Of a stretch of DNA of 64,000 bases, positions 1 to 11,400 are shown piece after piece. Source of the DNA: Serinus canaria (Eukaryota; Chordata; Aves; Passeriformes; Fringillidae); assembly GCF_022539315.1 (NCBI RefSeq), contig NC_066315.1:126019374-126083373 (forward strand), written 5' to 3'. A program made the translations under genes and the position numbers. Every line of letters begins with the position of its first letter. The stretch's first letter is position 1. The notes beneath the pieces are model-generated. The model searched no databases. It was not told the DNA's origin and worked only from the letters and a program-made list of their open reading frames with translations.

Positions 1-1032
1 GCAAAAGTTTGATTGCATCAGAAAGAGCTTTTTAATTTCCGCTTTTCCTTCGGAATGTCTCTTTCTCCTGAAAGCAAGTTCTTGGTATTGGAAATTAAGT
101 GTGGAATTCAGCAGAAAGAGTACAGAAGAAAATGCACCAACACATGACTATCTTGTTTTGACAAGAAGAATCTTTGTAGGAAGACGTTACAATGTTTTTT
201 AATAAAATACTAAGTGAGACTTTCTTCCTACTCTACCAGCTGCAACAGAGCATTAGATTATAACCCACAAATAAGGTTTGGGTTCACTTGCAAGAGGAAT
301 TTTATGGGACAAGGTTAATGCTCTTACTGACTCTGGGTCTTATGGTTTGTTATTTGATACCTTCTGTGCACACAATTTGGTTTGAAAAAGAAAATTGATC
401 AGTGAATCACAGGTGACGTATGGATACACGGATGATTTCACTTTCGTCCTAAACATATGTTTCTAGAAGTCCCAAAAGGGAAAAAAATCCTCATTATAGA
501 ATGAAAGAGCAGATTCTCAGTTCTCCATGCTTTTTCCCAACATATCCAGAGTGATTCAGCTGCTGAGCTGTAGAACAAGTCCAAGCTGCCCAACATCCCT
601 AGAACAGAGTTATGTTCCCAGATGCTGTTCTGCAGGATGATTGAAACACAACTGAGAAAGAATTCTGTCAACTACCTAGGGAAGCTAGACCACATTTGTC
701 AGTTTATTTCATTCATCACAGGATAAATGTTAGCTTTTGTTATTAGTTTTATAGTATTCCAGGTAGCTTTGATTCTACTTTCCATCTTCAGTTTTTTACT
801 GATGTCATTTTCTTGATGTAAGTGAAGTTAAACCAGGATTTAGATACCAATCTTGCTAGGTACTGAGTGTACTTGAGAAGTGAGTAATTTCAGACCTTAC
901 CAATATAGTAGGATTTGGCCCATAGGCAGATGGAAGGAATAGTAGAGTGAAAGCAAGATTTCTTTGTAGCTAAATGCTGCTGGCCATCGATAAATATCTC
1001 TGGGAAAATCCTGGAATTTGGAAACTAATATT
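1..1032. other. unassigned AT-rich non-coding stretch
   Basis: No recognisable repeat, RNA gene or credible coding frame is visible. The open frames present are short and unlike any family I know. The stretch ends where a minus-strand CR1 3' end begins. Confidence 0.6.
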
Positions 1033-1847
1033 TTATAGAATTAGAGTGTGGTTTGGGTTCAAAAGGACTTTTAGAGTTCATATGGTCCAAACCCCTTGCG
1101 AAGAGCATGGGCATCAACAAGACATGGTTGCTCAGAGTCCCATCCAGCATGATGACCTTGAATATTTCCAAGGATGGAGTGTCTACCACATCTCTGGAAA
1201 ACTTTTTCCAATAACTCTTCATTAAAAAATCAGCCTTATATCAAGTCTGAACCACACTTTTTTAGTTCAAAACCATTGCCCCTTGTCCTACCACAATAGG
1301 CCCTACTAAAATGTCCCCATCTTTCTTGTAGGCCTTCTTCAGGTACTGGAAGGCTGCAATAAGGTCTCCCTGGAACCTTCTCTTCTCCAACCTGAACAAG
1401 CCTAACTCTCCCAGCCTTTCCTCGTAGGAAAGGAATCCCAAACTTCAGGTCATGTTTGGGACCTTCCTCTCGACTCCCTCCATCAGATTCATGTCCTTCC
1501 TGTGCTGGGGACCCCAGAGCTGGGTGCAGCACTCTGGGTGGGGTCTCACAACAGCAGAGCAGAAGGGGAGGATCACCTCCCTCAACCTGGCCAAGAAGCT
1601 GGCCAAGCTTCTTTGCATGCAGCCCAGGACATGGTTTGCTTTCTGGGCTGTGAGTGCACATTGCTGGCTCATGGTCATCTCTTCAATCCAACAGAACCCA
1701 CAAGCCTTTTCCAGCAGGACTGCTTTCCATCCCTTCATCCCCCCCACAGTATTTATATCAAGGGCTGCCCTTACTCAGGTGCAGCCCCTTGCGTTTGGTC
1801 CTGTGGAACCTCATGATATTCACAAGTCCAAAACACAAGTGAATTGT
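1033..1847 (-). mobile_element. CR1 LINE, 5'-truncated copy (3' part of ORF2 plus 3' UTR)
   Basis: Read on the minus strand, this is the 3' third of a CR1 non-LTR retrotransposon. The end nearest 1033 has the CR1 3'-UTR signature on the plus strand (a variant of the TAGAAT repeat followed by GGTTTGGGTTC, then the 'catatggtccaaacccc' block). Between 1445 and 1747 one minus-strand frame stays open and reads as the ORF2 C-terminal region: residues such as [27 protein letters not shown] and [11 protein letters not shown] match the CR1 family. The recognisable frame continues in another register nearer 1300, so at least one frameshift is present. The 5' side stops near 1847, at the segment encoding the region just after the reverse-transcriptase core, as expected for 5' truncation. 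It cannot move on its own. The exact subfamily is not resolved. Confidence 0.92.
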
Positions 1848-4800
1848 CCTTAACAAATTAATAGAAGCTGATTTCAAATACATTTGTGACTTAGATTGCT
1901 CTGTGTTACCAATTTAATGTTACTAGCACTTGCTTTGAGAGAACTAAATTTGGTTTTATGAGAAAAACTGACACAATCAGTACAGAGCAGCTACAGAAAT
2001 AAAAGTTGCATTCTTCATACATTAAAATCCTTCAATAAAACCAACATACCTGAGTTATAGTCAGCAAGATTATGTGCTTATACTCACTATTCATACTCCC
2101 TTCATAGACCTTTTTGCAAGTGTAGAACTGATCTGTAACGGTAAAGGCAAAAAAAGAGTGTGTTTAAAGCATTTTTGACCCTGAACATCCCTAGAGGAAC
2201 TGACTGTGCATGAGCACTGGGCAGTTTCCATCCCCTGAAAAACCATCCTCTACAAAAATGCTGATGAATATTCTCCTAACTTCTATCTAGCTATCACAAA
2301 ACATAGAATATTTTGTAATTTTTTAAGTAAAATAAAAAAGAATTAGTGGAAGGGGGAATAATTTTAATATTTTTATGATTTTAATGATTTAATGGTTTGT
2401 TGTTGACCAGCTTGAAGAATAGCTAGCATTTTTCAGGAAGCACTGAATGCGATTTAGATGGCTCGGCATTACAGGGGAAGAAAACACCACACAAAAAAAA
2501 ATCCTATTTAAGATGCAGCTAAGATGCTCACTCTAGAGGAGAACAGCTGTGGAGAACTGTTATTATGCAGTAAATTCCCAGCCTGGCACTCTAACTTTCC
2601 TGTGTAGATAACCCCTGAAACCATTCAGGCAGGTCAGGGAAGTGCCTGCTTTTTTGGCCATTAACGTGAGTTACAGCTGTTTACAGTCACTGCAGTCTAA
2701 ATGGAGAAAGCAAACATTTACAACGTAAAGTGATGATACCACTATGAAATGTGTCTGCAAAATTTATATTTGAAGTTCAATGTCTGTCATGTATTCTAAG
2801 TTCCTAGTTCAAATGCGTTTAGCTTAAAATTAAAAAGCTTATTCCATCTGCTAGCCCTGCATATTCAATTTTAAATTTGTAAAGTGAGGCTGCTGCTTCT
2901 TGGTTCCAATACCATTTATGGTGAAGATTGAACAGAAAAAATTCTCCTTGTATTTCTGTTCACGACATGTGAATCAGAATTCTGCCTCTGTGCGTATGCA
3001 TGAGTGAAAAAGTAAAAGAATATATCATTGTTTCAGCAAAGAGACATGGCTTTTATCTCTCACAAAAGGTAATTACACGTCAATAACAGTAATTTTTAAA
3101 GACAGAGTTTCTGAGATTCTTAGCTGGTGGCAAGTAATTCTGACAAATAATATTTTACCTCATCTCTGTCAATATCAATCTCTGGATCTGGCTCATATAC
3201 AATTGTTGAAACAAACAATCAACTTCTGTTTCATTTGAGTTTTATGAGAGAAGTTTCCCAAAAATTAAACAATCCAACTTTTCAGTTTCAAATTCAGACA
3301 ATTAACATTGGTGCTTAGTGTTGCAACTTGTGTTACACAAGATGCAGGACAATTTATAGCTGGTTTTGAAAATAAGAGAAATAGGGTCATGATTTTCTTT
3401 TCTTCTTTAAGGAAAAATCCTTTTTCCTCACAGTAGGAAAGGGGATTAAAGTTTTGAATTAAATATCCTTATTTTTTATCATAAGCTGTCTTAAATGCAT
3501 TAAAAACAATAGTCATCTTGACACAAGGAAGATCTGGAGAGCATGACTGTGGAGTCTTAGAAAAAGAAATGTCAACTTGCTGATATCATCCTGTTGTATT
3601 CTTATTTTTGTTTTGATTTCAGAGTAATGGAAAAGACCATTACTTCTTAGGGCTTCATATTTCTCCCATCTAGTTGACAACAACAGAAGAGTCTGAAGAA
3701 GTTACTAGGAAAAAAAATGCTGGAAAGAAACAAGAAAAGTCAAAATTGTCAGAAAGAGAATACCTTTCAGGTACATCACAGACTTCAAGATGACATATTT
3801 TCAAGTTTATGGCTAAAGAGTGAAAGTCAGGCTATAGTGGAGTAATAAGTAAGTAAAAGCAGCATTTACAGTGGTGAAACTAGCTTTAAGTTTTAGCTGA
3901 GCAATATGTGCTGACATAGCCATTGCCTTTCTCCTGTGCATACCCAGGAATGAGTGCTGCTAACTTGGGAGACAGACTGTGTGAGCAGATTGAGAAAGAA
4001 AGGCAGTGGTAAAATGTGCTGCTGACTCATATTAGGTATAAAAGACAAAGCTCTGTGCTGAGTGACAGCCAGGGAAAGTATCACTATCAGGCCAGATAAA
4101 TTGCCAGATTATCTGTGGATTTTCTGTATAAACTTGCACGTCTGCTTGCCAAGACTATTTTACACTTGACGGGGGAGTAGAAGGAACAGAAAACTCTTTG
4201 TCTGCATATAAAAGGTGTAAAAGGAGAGAACTCTTTTTTTTCTTTTCTTTTTCTCTTTTTATTTTTTTTTTCCTGAAACAAGACAGCCAATTGCACTTTT
4301 GTTGTCATGACTAGAAAGGTGTGACAGGACAATCAATGTGGATATTATTTGAAACCAAGGAACAATTCAAAACTCATCTTATTGTCTCTTGCTGTACAGA
4401 GGGATTTTTGCAATTATTTTAAGTGATGAATTTGTTAGCTAGGAAGCTTGAAATATTATTTGAATTCTTTTTTCCAGAATTGCCTGGAAGAGAATTTGAA
4501 ACTTTTGAGACTATGTAATGAAACCAGAACTCTGAGGATGTTAGATTCCTGTGTCCTAAAAATCAGAAAATATATGGGCTGTATGGTCCCAACTTGGTTT
4601 AATATGACAAACTCTGTTTGAATTTGAGAACCAAATTCTTTCAAGTGCTACAGTCTACAGCCCGGAGACTCTGCTGACATAACTTTCGGTTTAACTTAAA
4701 ATAAATGATATTTGATAAAGACATAAATTGCTCACAGTCATTTTAGGAAAGACAGTGCATAGCATTGTCATAATTAAGGATGATGTGATTCAATATGAAT

Positions 4801-6476
4801 TATTAAGTCACAAATCCTAGTCATTGATAATATAAAGGCTGCATTGTTTGCAACTAAGAATAGTTTGAAACTAGAACTTTGGTGGCTGGGGACGTTTCTT
4901 GTCTCTTGACCTATAGCTTGTTAGTTGTTTTCTGAAACAGACTTTTATCATCTAATAGACACGCGGAATTTGGTAACGGAAGAGGACGTGATATGAACTT
5001 CGACATTTCCAACTGCTTTACTGGAAGTTTGTTAGGAAATGCTGCTGGTAATATTGCTGAGTTAAATTTTCCCACCATCCCCAAAAATGTATTTTTATGA
5101 GACTGCATCTAGGAAGGGATAGTATGAAAGATATTCACATTTCTGTGAGAACTTTTGAATATTTTCTTCCTTTTTATGTTTGTAGGAATTGAGTTATTTC
5201 ACAGGATAAGGGACAGATTACAGATTCCTCATTTTCATGTTTCTGTTGTTACTATTAAGCAGATCTGCAATGGCTTCAGGCAAGAGTTCTGTTGCTGAAA
5301 TTATTGCTACTTTCAGTTAAAAAAGAATATTGACTTATTTTTTTATTTGTGGTTACTTATCTGGCAATATGTATAAATAATACATAATTTATACATAGCA
5401 ATAAATATGATTTGTTTTATATTTCTCTCGTGTGATAAAGAATATCAAGCAAAAAATAGAAATGCTTAGATATTAAATAAGTTCATGGAATTGGTAAAGA
5501 AATGCCGAAACTCATATTCTTCAGTAATTGGGTGTGCTTAGCATTTGAAATGTGGCAGTAGAATATACTGGCATTGTCTGGTGAACAGTTGTTGTTCTCA
5601 AGGAAAAGTAAAATACTTTTCTATAAAATGCATATTTTGAAATTACTTTAAATTCAAAATTATAAAGAAGAAATTTTAAAAATAACAGAAAGTAGAGGGG
5701 TTTTTTTGTGAGTGAGTTAAAACTACTTAATTGCTATGTGAAAGTAACAGTTGATCTAGTGGTTCTTTAATTTTAAATTTTTTAGTAAAGCTTGTTGTCC
5801 AGTGTCTTTGCTTAATAAAATTTCTCCTTTAAACAGTGAAGGTAAGAAATTAATAGACAAGATATTCATAGATAAAGATAAGAAATCTGAATTTTCCTTT
5901 TTAACTAAGATGAATTCTTAAATTATAGAGGTTAAATATAAACTAGGATCTCCTAATAAGGACAAGGAGGAGGAGTTACATTTAGCCTGCTGACACCTCA
6001 TTCTCTTAAACTTCACTCTCTTCGCTTCATTCTTACAACAAAGAGCCAGCAACAAATGGTGGAACACAAGGCCCATTGCAGATCAGCTGTTGTTAAAGAC
6101 TATTATAATAACCCCATGAACAAAAACTTCTGTTTTTAATTTCTTGTCTCTAATATTATCACATATATTTTGTGAAAGTGGAGAGCAGAAATATTAATTT
6201 TAAAAATGTAAGATATTAGGGCTCTCCTGCTCTGCTTTGATACTTAAAACTTGTGTTACTTTGAAAAACAGAGTCTTTTACTTTGCTGACATACACTGAC
6301 ACAGAAATGCCCGGAGCATCACCAGAGCAGGAGTAAACTTCATGATACCCAGGTTACACAGGATGCTGATGATACAAAAAAAGACATCTGCACCTTTCAT
6401 TTCTGTCTTCCAATGTTCACAGGGTTTGGGTTTTTTGAGATTCAGAGATGAAAAAAATGCAGCATCATGGTTTATT
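1848..6476. other. unassigned AT-rich non-coding stretch
   Basis: No gene is supported. It holds a pyrimidine-rich tract near 4230-4272 and an AT-rich inverted repeat at 5368-5397. Open frames here are short and lack family features. Confidence 0.55.
5368..5397. repeat. 11-bp perfect inverted repeat, AT-only loop region
   Basis: TATGTATAAAT at 5368-5378 pairs with ATTTATACATA at 5387-5397 across an 8-nt loop. The sequence is almost entirely A and T, so such a match is only mildly unusual in this window. Confidence 0.7.
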
Positions 6477-6529
6477 TTACAGGCCTTGCTGATGGAAAAA
6501 GCTCACTTTTCTATCAACAAGGCCTGTAA
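6477..6529 (+). other. long pre-miRNA-like hairpin (candidate small-RNA precursor or MITE remnant)
   Basis: Positions 6477-6499 pair with 6507-6529. Of 23 consecutive positions, 21 are Watson-Crick pairs, one is a G-T wobble (6494/6512) and one is a C-A mismatch (6489/6517); the loop is 7 nt (6500-6506). The outer 12 pairs are perfect and include AGGCCT, so this is not simple AT sequence. Arm length and single mismatch resemble a vertebrate pre-miRNA, although the total of 53 nt is short for one and the loop is small. A decayed palindromic DNA-transposon remnant is the main alternative. I do not recognise it as a named miRNA. The structure is read directly; expression is unknown. Confidence 0.35.
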
Positions 6530-6906
6530 TATTCAGAGGATGGCTCACCACTGCTGACTGAAAAAAATTGAAAAAAAATGTCACCACTTTTTCCTTTGTT
6601 ATTCTTCCTGCCACTGTTACTCTGTTATTGCCAAAAAATGCTTTTTGAAGGTAGTAGAAATCAAGACTCAAAGCAGAGACAAACATAAGCATGGAAATTT
6701 TCAGAAGTCAGTTGCAACAGCAGATTTGTAAGTCCTCTTCACAAAGAATCTTAGGATTACAATCCACTTCATTGAAAAACCAGACTAAAGATAGCTGGTT
6801 TTCTATCTTGCAAGTATATGAAGATACAAAAATAACATTACAGAAGTACTTGCTTCAAATCCTGTTTCCCAAAAGACACCTTCTCATTGCATCTTGCTCA
6901 TCCCAG

Positions 6907-7036
6907 CAGCTGAGGTGATGGAGATGGCAGAGCCCACCCAGAGTCCCAGCAAGGACATCTTCTCAGTGCTCACTAATTCAGCATGTGATGGGATCAGGAG
7001 GTTCACAGCAGCAGATCACGTTGTGTATGCCAAAAG
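6907..7036 (+). other. exon-like open segment, unidentified
   Basis: The plus-strand frame containing GCT at 6909 is open from 6822 to a TAG at 7038-7040. The segment is preceded by a CCCAGCAG acceptor-like sequence after a moderately pyrimidine-rich stretch and followed by AAAAG|GTAGG, a plausible donor. The 43 codons inside read like ordinary protein (for example EVMEMAEPTQSPSKD) but match nothing I recognise. A frame of this length with splice-like ends can arise by chance in 64 kb, so this is a candidate only. Confidence 0.15.
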
Positions 7037-7814
7037 GTAGGAAAATCAGGCCTGGGAATTCTTCAGGGGTGCAGACAAGCACTGACCATCAGAGTTGATT
7101 TTGAGGAACTGCAGTCGCAGAGTAGTGACCAGGCACACAGTAGTTTCATTCTTTTCATTGTTGTCAGCCAGAATCTTGGACTAGAAACTTGGCTATCTTT
7201 CTATCCTCTATATTATGACAAGTGCAAAAGAAATGTCTGTGCTGTGTTCTTTCTAACCATTGACTGGGGCAGCTCTGACTCACTCTGTTCTCACACCTAA
7301 TGTGCAAACGCCCACCATGTATTGGCCAGCACAGCCATAACCTTGCACTCATGCCAGTCCTGCCTTTAACCACTTTTACTACAGTCACTGCCTTGATATG
7401 GATAATAAGGACTATTAAAAACTTCATTATAAATTAGACACACTCTACAATCACATAGACCAGACTGTGGCTATTTCTCAGAGTGTGTAGAGTGACACTT
7501 TTTGTCTCTCAGAACTTTTCTCACTACTCACTGCAATTTCAGGGATGGGTTATGTTTACATTTTCAATTAGTATGTCCTGGGGTGGAATATAACTTTATA
7601 CATGTGTAAATGTGTCTGGTCATGTTCAACATGGCTGATAGATTTTATTTTCATAGCATCTTTTAGTGATCTAAACTTAGAATCAAATAATAATCTTAAA
7701 TAGAGAATAACTGGCTTCTTAAATTTATTTTGTAGATATATATGTAAACTTTATATTTAAGCTGTTTAGTGAAGAAGTGTGATTTTAGAATGCTCCATTA
7801 GTATGAACAGAGAA

Positions 7815-7935
7815 ATATATATATAGTTATAAGAAGTTTTTGATCTTCATATCTATGCTCTGTGCATGGATATCATATATATGTATATGTGTCACATGTA
7901 GATGCAAATATATGTGTGCGTGTATATTTATATCA
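7815..7935. repeat. AT-rich simple sequence with degenerate (TA)n/(TG)n
   Basis: Interrupted runs of ATATAT, GTATATGTG and TGTGTGCGTGTAT lie close together, typical of a decayed dinucleotide microsatellite. Confidence 0.6.
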
Positions 7936-8448
7936 AATTTCATACAGATATAAAATGGTTATTTTTTCCCATTCTGAAAAGAAGATTTTTAAAACTCAAA
8001 TTCCTTAACAGACTGGAATTCCAACCACATATTCATCAACAGAATTAAGATTTGTTAGATTTCAAAAGATAATATTTTTCAGCCTTGAGAATTAAAATGG
8101 TCTGTTTATAATTTGATTTTAAGCAGTGAAAGTCTGTTAAAACATCTGGTAAGTGTATAATTGAACTTCGCTCTCTAGGATCATTCCATCCATGAAGTAC
8201 TTGAAAGGACTATATTATGTGACCTCAGGTCATACAAAAATTATGGTTGCAGTGTTTTAGCTTTGAATGTAAGGTTTCACTTAGAAATGTTGTTTAGGTC
8301 CTATTGCTGGGGAGTAAAAATAATTTGAAATTTAGCAGGGATTGAATTTGCTTCAGATGGCATTTTGTGCTTGTATCTTATAAATTAAATTGTATTTTAT
8401 TTGCAAATAAATATTTATGTTCCAAGCATTGTCTTGTTACAAGCCATA

Positions 8449-8481
8449 TTTATTTGATTTAGAGCAAATAAATCAAATAAA
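8449..8481. repeat. 13-bp perfect inverted repeat with 7-nt loop
   Basis: Positions 8449-8461 (TTTATTTGATTTA) pair perfectly with 8469-8481 (TAAATCAAATAAA). The loop is GAGCAAA. A run of A follows the right arm. The composition is AT-rich. Confidence 0.75.
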
Positions 8482-11400
8482 AAAAAAAGTGGGTCAGCTG
8501 ACCTGAGCTAGATATTCACAAAGTTGGACACTATTTTATTGGCACAGGTTTTTGTTATGTGACTTGGAGAACAATGATGGATGATGAATGATGGTCTCTT
8601 TATCTTCATAATCTTCCTCTGCAGTACAGCTTTTTCACTGAATTCTTTCCCCATGCCTGTGAAAAACTTCTTTATCCTGGCTTTCTCTAAGCCTGACATT
8701 TTGCCTAGTTTCTCATGTCCAAGTTGTTTTCAAGTCTGGCAGACTTTTGTGCATAATTCAACAGGTGACACCATCAATTTCTTCACTGAAAACTTTCCCC
8801 AAAATAGTCTATTGACCTTGTATTTAAAAGACAGAAACATCTTTTCTATTCCTTCTCCTTGATGCCTAAAGATTTTTTAGCTTTTTGTATTTCCTGTATT
8901 TGTAGTCCTGAAGATTTTTAATACATATTTGTGTCGATTCTAGCATTTTTCCTGCCCTTTCTCAAACTCTTAGCAAACTCTTGCTAATACATTCTTGAAA
9001 TTCTTTTTATTCTTATTCTTAAGAAGAGAATTCCTGACAAGATATTATTATTTTCTACAAGAAAATAGGCAATAAGAGGGCAAAAAGCCCCTGGACCAGC
9101 TCCAAGGGCTGACCCGGGGGGGGTTAGTGGGATAACTTATTTCCTATTGGAGATACTGGCTAGATATACTAATTAATTACCCTTATTAAAAAAATAGAAA
9201 TCCTGTATCATACCTGTGCAATGCCGTATTTTGTACACCTGAGAACTTTCATTTAAGCATTTATTGTATATCTCACCACTTCAACTCTGGTTTTGTTTTC
9301 CTTTTGTTATTAGGCAACACCCTTACAACGTATTTTTTACTGATTTTCCTAGAATACAGTTGTGCAAAAATTTTTGCTGATCTCTAAGCTGATACCCTAA
9401 GCACATGACCCCTCTTCTCAACCTCCTGAAGTTCCTACTTCTTTACTAAATCAGAAATTACTTGTCTTTATTTTCAGGATTTATACAATCTTACTTCCCC
9501 TTGAGCATTGCTACTTCTTCCAGCCTGAGATCCTGAGAGGCTAACTGCTCTGTGTGTAACATCTTCTGTCACTCTTTTCTGTGATTTCCAAACCAAGCCT
9601 TTCTCGTTTCTCCCCCAGTGCCCATCATGCTTTAAAAGATCTCAAACTGGTGCCACGTAGCCTTCCTCTCATCCCTGAATTCAATTTGCCATGGCCCAGA
9701 GTTTTGCAGAAACCATTGATGACAAAGATGCTGCAGAGAGCTCTGCCCTACTGCCTACCATGCTGAATGCCATTGTTTAAGGCATCTTTGTCTTCCCTTG
9801 GCAGCATCCTTGACTTTCTTATGAACCAGAAGCAGACACTGCCTTTTTGTTTTGTGTGCACCCAGCAGAGATTCCTAATCTTTAACCGAAATTCTTGGGA
9901 GCTGTGATAGCAGAAAAGAATAAATGATATAAAAATAGTTTCTTGAGTGCAACAGGAATATTAACCCCTGACATATGTATAGCAAACAACAGTTTGCTGA
10001 GATGCATTATGAATCACACAGCTACTGAGTCTGCTTGCGCATTCTGAGATGCTTTATTCTTTTCAAATTTGCTCCTAAAGATAATTGGGCAGATGCTTGG
10101 GTTTGAGCTACAAATAAAAAATGTCTTTTATGTGCCTGACTTTTCTAGCTCATTGTAAGAGCCTTACAATGGTCTATTTGTCAAATTTACATTTCACAAA
10201 GTAATCTGTTAAAAAGGGAACCTCACTAATTTATTTCCTGTAACAGTTTGTCAGTTTATTCTTCTAAACAGTCATGCATTCCTGCAGCTATAAAAGAAAA
10301 TGGTTAGAAGTGACAGTCTCAAATTATAAAGTATTATCATCTTTATGAAATTTTTGCATTTTATACAAATCAGCCTAAAATCTATACATTTTTCCTTTTA
10401 AACTGTACTACTGAGTAAACAAACTGAAGTGTTTCTTATACCATTGCATTTTTTCCATATTTGTCTACTTTTTTTTTGCATATTAGAAAGGCCTTTTAAT
10501 TTTGTGAGGTCACTTCTATTGCAGGAATAGTTATAGCATATGCTACAAAAAAGTTAAGTCTGGTACCTGAACCCTGGATTTCTTTCCCAGTTCTTTCCCA
10601 GAAATCTTAACACGTCTGAATTTTTTTTTTTTTTAATATTACTTATGTTTTAACATGTACCTTAATGTATGCTAACTTCCTCCTCATTCTGCACATCTAA
10701 AAGGGACCCTCATGGGGTCTCCCTTACTCCTGTGCCATTACTAAAAGTGTGTCTTACCCAGAGATGGGTTGTACTTGCACTCTCTGGAAGTGAGACTGCA
10801 TGAACTGCACCTAAATGAGAGCTACTGCACCTCCAAATTGCTTCAGTGATCCTTCAGTGCAGTAGCATGTAGTTAGTATTTTCAAAATCTGTTGTTCTTT
10901 CAAGGTCCAAGAGGTTACAGTGATTTCACAGCTTTAACTGTGGCAGTCTGGAATAGCAAAACAAAACCAGAGTGAGATAATGGCAGGGGCAAGCTTTGTA
11001 GAGAGAAGCAAAATAACTTTTACTCTGGCTGTAGCTGGAAATATAAACAAGCTTTCAAGCATCATCTGAAGGAGAAGTAGCAAATTGCAAGCCAGTAATG
11101 AAAGGATGAGTTCCAAAGTGCTTTGGCTTTATCAGTGGGTGTTGCACAGATTTTATATTCTAAATGAATCTTTACCCCTTTTTTTCTGTCATTAGGGCAT
11201 CTCTGAGGCCTGCTTGAAAACTTGTGTGGAAATAAGGCTGTTAGGCAAGAAGCAATGGTTTTTCTGCAATTTCTTCACTCATCTACAACAGTGTTTAGTG
11301 ACTGCTGTGCTGAACAGGATTCATCTTCTTCTCATTACCACTTCTCAGATCTGGTTTGTGTTCTCTCATTCCATCACAGCTAGGGACAGATAAGAAAAGT

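Noticed and set aside
1236..1661. 141-codon minus-strand open frame
   Set aside because: It is a shadow of the CR1 ORF2 frame; the family-matching residues are in the neighbouring register at 1445-1747.
9581..9780. Possible retrocopy near 9600-9780 with AATAAA near 9920
   Set aside because: Two competing frames look mildly protein-like, but neither is recognisable and no poly(A) tail or target-site duplication is visible.
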